A stretch of 64,000 bases of DNA from Mantamonas sphyraenae (taxonomy: Eukaryota > CRuMs > Mantamonadidae): positions 248,001 to 312,000 of the forward strand of contig JAPMXV010000067.1 of assembly GCA_026936335.1 (NCBI GenBank), written 5' to 3'. The position numbers and the translations under genes were made by a program. Shown piece after piece: positions 59,891 through 64,000 of this stretch (its first letter is position 1; each line of letters begins with the position of its first letter). The notes under the pieces were generated by a model. The model saw only the letters and a list, made by a program, of their open reading frames with translations. It was not told the origin of the DNA and searched no databases.

Positions 59891-62800
59891 GGCCGTTGTC
59901 AAAAAATCCGCGTTCAAACTTGGTTTTGGCGCGCGAGCGCAACAGCGCGCAAATCAAATGCGCACGTCCAACAGTGGGCAGGAAAGCGTGGGAAGCGGTG
60001 CGTCGGATGCATCGCGGGTGTCACGCGAGCCCGTGGCGACCGTGCGTTTCGAGTTGCCGCAGGAAAAGGACAGCGACGACGAATCGCTGGGCTCAGACGA
60101 CGTGGTGGATGAGGAAACCGACCGAAAGATGCTGGAAGGCAGGCAAACACGCCGCAGGGGCATGTCGCTGGCTGTCAACCAGGCATGGATGCAAGACGGC
60201 GACTACATGGTCAACTTTTCGGGCCAGCGCATCACCGTGGAGGACTACCAAGCCCTGATGGAGGCACGCAAGCTGGCAGAGAGCCGAGAAGCAGCTGGAG
60301 GGGCAGGCATGGGTGGTGTGGAGGACGAAAGCGGCGATGGAACGGGCCATGCGGTGTTTTCTGTGAGTGTCGAGGCAGATGCGCCGCTGAGGTGGGCGGA
60401 CGTCAACTCGAGGGTGGCGCAACTGGACGCGAAACTCGCGAGCCAGCTGGAGAGCGGGAAGAGATGAGGCGTGAAGCGTCAAGCGTGTCTGGGCAAGGGT
60501 CTGAGGACAGCGAGGGGCCGGCGGACGATGAGGTGATTCCTGGGATGCTGAACGAACTGGCGCAGGAAACGGCAGCGTTGCAACGGCTGCAGTCGCGAGC
60601 GGCGCAGGAGGCAGAAGAGATGGAGCAGCGAGTGAGCGAAGAGTATTTGCAGAATGTGGGCTACGAAAGCTTGCTGACCAAGTTCCTGCGAGACATGGAC
60701 TCGTTTGTGGCGCCCGAGGCGGAGCATCCGGAGGACGAGCTGCGCTGGCACATCGACGCAGGCAATCCAAACGTGTTGTTTGAGAACCAAAAGGTGGCGT
60801 CGTTCTCCAAGATTCTTCACGACGTGTTCACCGAGCTCAAAGACATCAAACGGGCGCTGGACGGGCGGTTTGTGGAGTCGTACAAACAAATGTACGAGTC
60901 GACGGTGCGCAGCATCCTGGACCGCATTCAGGACGACGAGGAGTTGTACAACGACATGGTGGACGTGTGCACAGGTGTGTACAGCAAACTGAGGGCGCTG
61001 CTGAAGATGGAACAGCGGCGGCGAGCAGACACAGAGAGCAAGGCCACGCGCAAGCTGATGTCGGTGCTGGTGAAGGAGCACGCGGCGCTGGTGGAGCTTC
61101 AGACGCTGGAATATCAGCACCGAGTGGACTATTTGCAGGAAGAGCACGAACGGACAGTGGCCACAGTGCGCAAGGCGATGGAGGTGGAGTTGCGTTCGCT
61201 GCTGATCAAACAAGAAGCGCAGCTGTTGGCAAAGTACAACACGGGTGCAGGGGATTACATGGAGCGACAGAGGCAGCTGATCGAGAAGCACAGGGATGAG
61301 GAGGAGGAGATGAGGCGGAAGTACACAAGCATCAAAGCGACGCTGGACGTGGAGATCCGCAGCCTGCAAGAACGGTGCAAATCGCTGAACAAGCAGCTGG
61401 ACTCGGCACGCACAGAGGCGTTGGACAAAGACTTGAAAATCCGCAAGCTGGAGGCGTGGATGACGGACCTGTACAACAAGCAGAAGGAGAAGGAAGGAAA
61501 GAGCTCGGAGGAACTGAGTCAATTCCAGCGCATGCTGGAGCGCATGGACAGCGTGGTGAACTTTCACCGCAGTGGCGAAGAGAGCAGTAGCGAAGACGAG
61601 GCGGACAGCGATGAGGGCGACAAGGCCAGGCGTGGGAAATCGTCGGGCAAACGCCAAGCCCCCGAAGAAACGGATGAGGAGGAAGGCGGAAACGAGGGGC
61701 GGGAGGCGGCGGCGGCAGCAGATGATGAAGATGTGGATGCAGAGGAAAAGAAGCTGCGAAGGAAGAAGAAGCGGCTGCAAAGAACGGACCCGTACTCGCT
61801 GCAAGTTGCCGAGTTGCTGATCCAACGACCAGATCTGATGAAGGAGATGATGCAGTTGCTGATCCACGGGGGTGTGGATGCACAGGGGAACACAGTGCCT
61901 GCTTCAAAGCTGCCAGAGTGGATGTATGGGTGGGAAGATCTGCATCCAGCGGCGAGCGGAAGCGGACGGCTGCGAAAGGAGGCAGCAGCTTGCTGGCACC
62001 CGGTGGTGGACGGCAGCGCAGCGAGAGTGTAACCAGTCAATCGTCGCAACGCTCTGCATTCCGGGGCGAGGACGGACGCGATCTGCTGTCGGAATACCTG
62101 AGCACACAGGCGACGCCGGAGATGCAGGAAAAGCTGGCGAGGTCAAAGCAGGAGATTGACCAACGGCTGGGCCAAAGCGGAGGCAGTGCAGGCGACGCAA
62201 AGCTTTCAACAAAGCGTCAGGCGATGCTGACACGTCTGGCCATGCAAGGGATGGGCAGGAGCGCAAGCGGCGGCGACGGGCAAAGGACGCGACCGGTGAG
62301 TGGCACGTCACACGGGTCGAACGAAGCGCAAGCACAAGAATTAGAGGCAGTGGAGGAGGAAGGACAGCAGGGTGCAATTGGGCAGGACAACGGTGATGGG
62401 GACGAGTATGAGGAATGGTACTCCGGGGTGGATGCACTGGAACAACAGAGCGCGCTGCGGCGACACAATGCGCTGCGAAACAGAAAGAAGAGACTGCAGG
62501 AAATGATGGAAACGGGCCAAAGGAGCATGGAAATTGAGGATTATCTACGGGAGGGCCGCACGCGTTTGTCAATGCGAGAGAACGTGGAGCGTGCCAATGC
62601 ACACGGACGCACGCGAGAGGAGGCGTACCGTGAAAGCATCCGAAGGCATCGTGAGAACATTCAGAGCCAAGAGAAGATGATGGCGGAGCGGAACAGGTTC
62701 AAGGCGGAGCTGGACAACTACAGGATGCCCGTACGAAGGCGGATGTCTAGCGGAGGCGTACTGCCAGCAAGGCAGGAGGGGTCGAGTCTGCCACGAGTGG

Positions 62801-63321
62801 CGGTGGGCTCGGAAGACATCCAATTGAACGAGCAGGATGCGCTGCACACAAGGAATCACAGACAAGGAGGCGGACGCAGGAGACGCAGCAGCAACAAAGA
62901 ACAGAGTGGACCGGCAGGGGACGGCTCGCTGAACCGGTGGATGAAGCAGGCGCGGGAAGGCACGGGCGAGCAGTACCCGGACGGAGTGCAGCAGCCAAGA
63001 CGGCCTTCGACAAGCTCGGGCCAGGGTGCAAGCGGCGATGGAGGCGGCGGGATGCTTCGCAGACACAGGCGACGTGCTGGGCCGAGGATGTCGCGCACCA
63101 TGCGAGCTGTGATGCGTGACGAGGAGGTGCAAACGAACTTTAACGCGCAGCAACATACGGCAGATGTGTTTGCAGACTTTACCCAGTTTGAGAAGGAGCG
63201 CATCCTGGAGATATCGCGCAGGAAGCGGCGTGAGCGTCAGTACGACGTCGGCGTGGGAGGTAATCGATGGGTGGACTCGGTGCAATTCCAGGAGGACCTT
63301 GCCAAGATTTGGATGGGATGA
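59889..63321 (+). CDS. Large coiled-coil protein of unknown function, two frame breaks
   Basis: Three consecutive open frames appear to be one gene of about 1140 residues: 59889 to about 60465 (frame 3), about 60465-61950 (frame 2) and about 61950-63321 (frame 1). Each transition is compatible with one missing base. Part 1 starts MAVVKKSAFKLGFGARAQQR. Part 2 is a long coiled coil (EEYLQNVGYESLLTKFLRDM, KEHAALVELQTLEYQHRVDY, RQRQLIEKHRDEEEEMRRKY) followed by an acidic/Lys-rich region and LPEWMYGWEDLHP. Part 3 is Gln/Arg/Ser-rich with further helices and ends WVDSVQFQEDLAKIWMG. GC-rich third positions persist through the breaks. At the first break a perfect donor (gtgagt at 60363) offers a splicing alternative, with an in-phase gcgcag acceptor near 60569. 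I do not recognise the family; a cytoskeletal or centrosomal protein is only a guess. Confidence 0.65.
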
Positions 63322-63406
63322 AGTGTGTGTGTGTGGGGGATCGGCGGCGGACAGCGTGCAAAGCAAACAACAAATTCCAACCAACAAGGGACACCCGAGC
63401 GAGTGA

Positions 63407-63694
63407 ATGTCGTCTTCGGAGGCGGTTTCCATCAAGTTTCAGGTGTGGGGCAAAGTGCAGGGTGTGTTCTTCCGTGCAAACACAAAGAAGCAGGCCGACA
63501 AGCTGGGTGTGGTCGGCTGGGTCCGAAACAACCGCGACGGCACGGTGTCGGGCGAGGCACAGGGGTCAGAGGAAGCCATCGAGTCGTTGAAGCACTGGCT
63601 GAGCAGTGTAGGCTCCAAATCGTCACGCATCGACGACGCAGAGTTTGGCGAGATCGACCCCTTTGATGCGAGCGAGTTTGTCGTCCGTCGCTGA
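63407..63694 (+). CDS. Acylphosphatase
   Basis: 95 residues, single exon. It contains the acylphosphatase signature KVQGVFFRANTKKQADKLGV with the catalytic Arg at residue 23, and GWVRNNRDGTVSGEAQG with the catalytic Asn at residue 41, the same numbers as in human enzymes. The rest completes the small alpha/beta fold with SEFVVRR at the end. It hydrolyses carboxyl phosphates such as 1,3-bisphosphoglycerate in the cytosol. It starts 85 bp after the preceding stop on the same strand and is followed by an AATAAA 39 bp after its stop. Confidence 0.97.
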   Translation: MSSSEAVSIKFQVWGKVQGVFFRANTKKQADKLGVVGWVRNNRDGTVSGEAQGSEEAIESLKHWLSSVGSKSSRIDDAEFGEIDPFDASEFVVRR

Positions 63695-63732
63695 CGGACC
63701 AGAGGGCAACGACCACAGCAGAGGAAGGAAAG

Positions 63733-63738
63733 AATAAA
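63733..63738 (+). terminator. Candidate AATAAA polyadenylation signal of acylphosphatase
   Basis: AATAAA occurs 39 bp after the acylphosphatase stop and about 45 bp before the next start codon. It is a good match by position, but I have not shown that this organism uses this hexamer; no such match was noticed after most other genes here. Confidence 0.4.
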
Positions 63739-63783
63739 TTGGGGGAATATGAAACCATGTGAATTGCCGGTGTGCGTGAGTGG

Positions 63784-64000
63784 ATGTTGCACACATGGGA
63801 GGAGGCGCTGGAGGCGCCAGTGCCAAAGCCGAAGATGTCCGCGCAGCTGTTTGATTCGCAGCAGATTCTGGGTGGCGACTCGGAGCCCATGCATTTGACA
63901 AATTGCGGCAATATGTTTCTGATTGGGACACGTGACGGCACCATCGCCGCGTACGCAACGGGCGACACCTGCGAAATGGTCCACCAATTCTCAACCACGG
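63784..64000 (+). CDS. 5' end of a probable beta-propeller (WD40-like) protein
   Basis: An open frame starts at ATG 63784 (MLHTWEEALEAPVPKPKMSA) and runs off the window end. It reads FDSQQILGGDSEPMHLTNCG followed by MFLIGTRDGTIAAYATGDTC. The pattern of short strands with a G-T-R-D-G-T turn looks like the first blade of a WD40-type propeller, but too little is visible to name a family. A second in-frame ATG at 63835 could be the true start. In-frame TGA upstream at about 63760 limits the 5' end. Confidence 0.55.
   Translation, partial: MLHTWEEALEAPVPKPKMSAQLFDSQQILGGDSEPMHLTNCGNMFLIGTRDGTIAAYATGDTCEMVHQFSTT

Noticed and set aside
60450-60470. ATGA stop-start overlap read as a two-cistron mRNA
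   Set aside because: A translationally coupled pair is not expected in a eukaryotic nuclear gene; a one-base loss or an intron explains it better.
63432-63998. Minus-strand open frames of about 185 codons at the window end
   Set aside because: They are mirrors of acylphosphatase and of the plus-strand propeller start, with no motifs of their own.

Overview
The window is nuclear DNA of a gene-dense, GC-rich unicellular eukaryote. Genes have short spliceosomal introns with GT-AG ends (roughly 65-250 bp here). Most intergenic gaps are 13-200 bp and neighbours usually lie head-to-head or tail-to-tail. Many proteins carry Ser, Gln or Asp/Glu runs encoded by AGC/TCG/GAC triplet tracts. The gene set (INTS3, POLE, COG1, TAF13, SF3B5, Borealin, ATXN10, PRL phosphatase, ALG2, HIBADH) is generic eukaryotic and I cannot assign a lineage from it. 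I saw no bacterial operon, transposon, CRISPR array, rRNA gene or tRNA gene by eye; no tRNA scan was possible.

Layout. 1-802: 3' part of a membrane J-domain protein gene. 803-12308: a tandem array of three giant single-exon ankyrin genes (about 35, 27 and 36 repeats) on the minus strand, separated by near-identical ~400 bp spacers; a partial spacer with an orphan promoter remnant lies next to the J-protein gene. 12309-21493: a DEP-flavoprotein disulfide oxidoreductase fusion (-), a PRL-type phosphatase, a TAF13-like protein and an ABHD17-like hydrolase (+), an EF-hand protein (-) and an EF-hand mitochondrial carrier with a one-base frame break (+). 21555-29563: COG1 (-), nucleoside diphosphate kinase (+), SF3B5 (-), a Frag1/DRAM/Sfk1 membrane protein (+), a TRMT2-type tRNA methyltransferase (-). 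29742-41232: an IQ/calpain-domain-III scaffold and ALG2 (+), a ubiquitin E2 (-), ataxin-10 and 3-hydroxyisobutyrate dehydrogenase (+), a multi-pass membrane purple acid phosphatase (-), YRDC (+). 41307-58770: a minus-strand block with INTS3, DNA polymerase epsilon catalytic subunit, a double-AAA ATPase and a beta-lactamase-like ectoenzyme. 58820-64000: Borealin (-), a large coiled-coil protein (+) whose start codon overlaps the Borealin start, acylphosphatase (+) and the 5' end of a probable beta-propeller gene (+).

The genes do not form one pathway; they are mixed housekeeping functions packed closely. The most distinctive items are the ankyrin array, which shows mosaic copies and fresh 99-bp duplications, several unusual domain fusions, extreme head-to-head compaction, and a set of clean one-base frame breaks in conserved genes that look like residual sequence errors but deserve checking. 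Exon boundaries were placed by eye from splice motifs, frame and family similarity.
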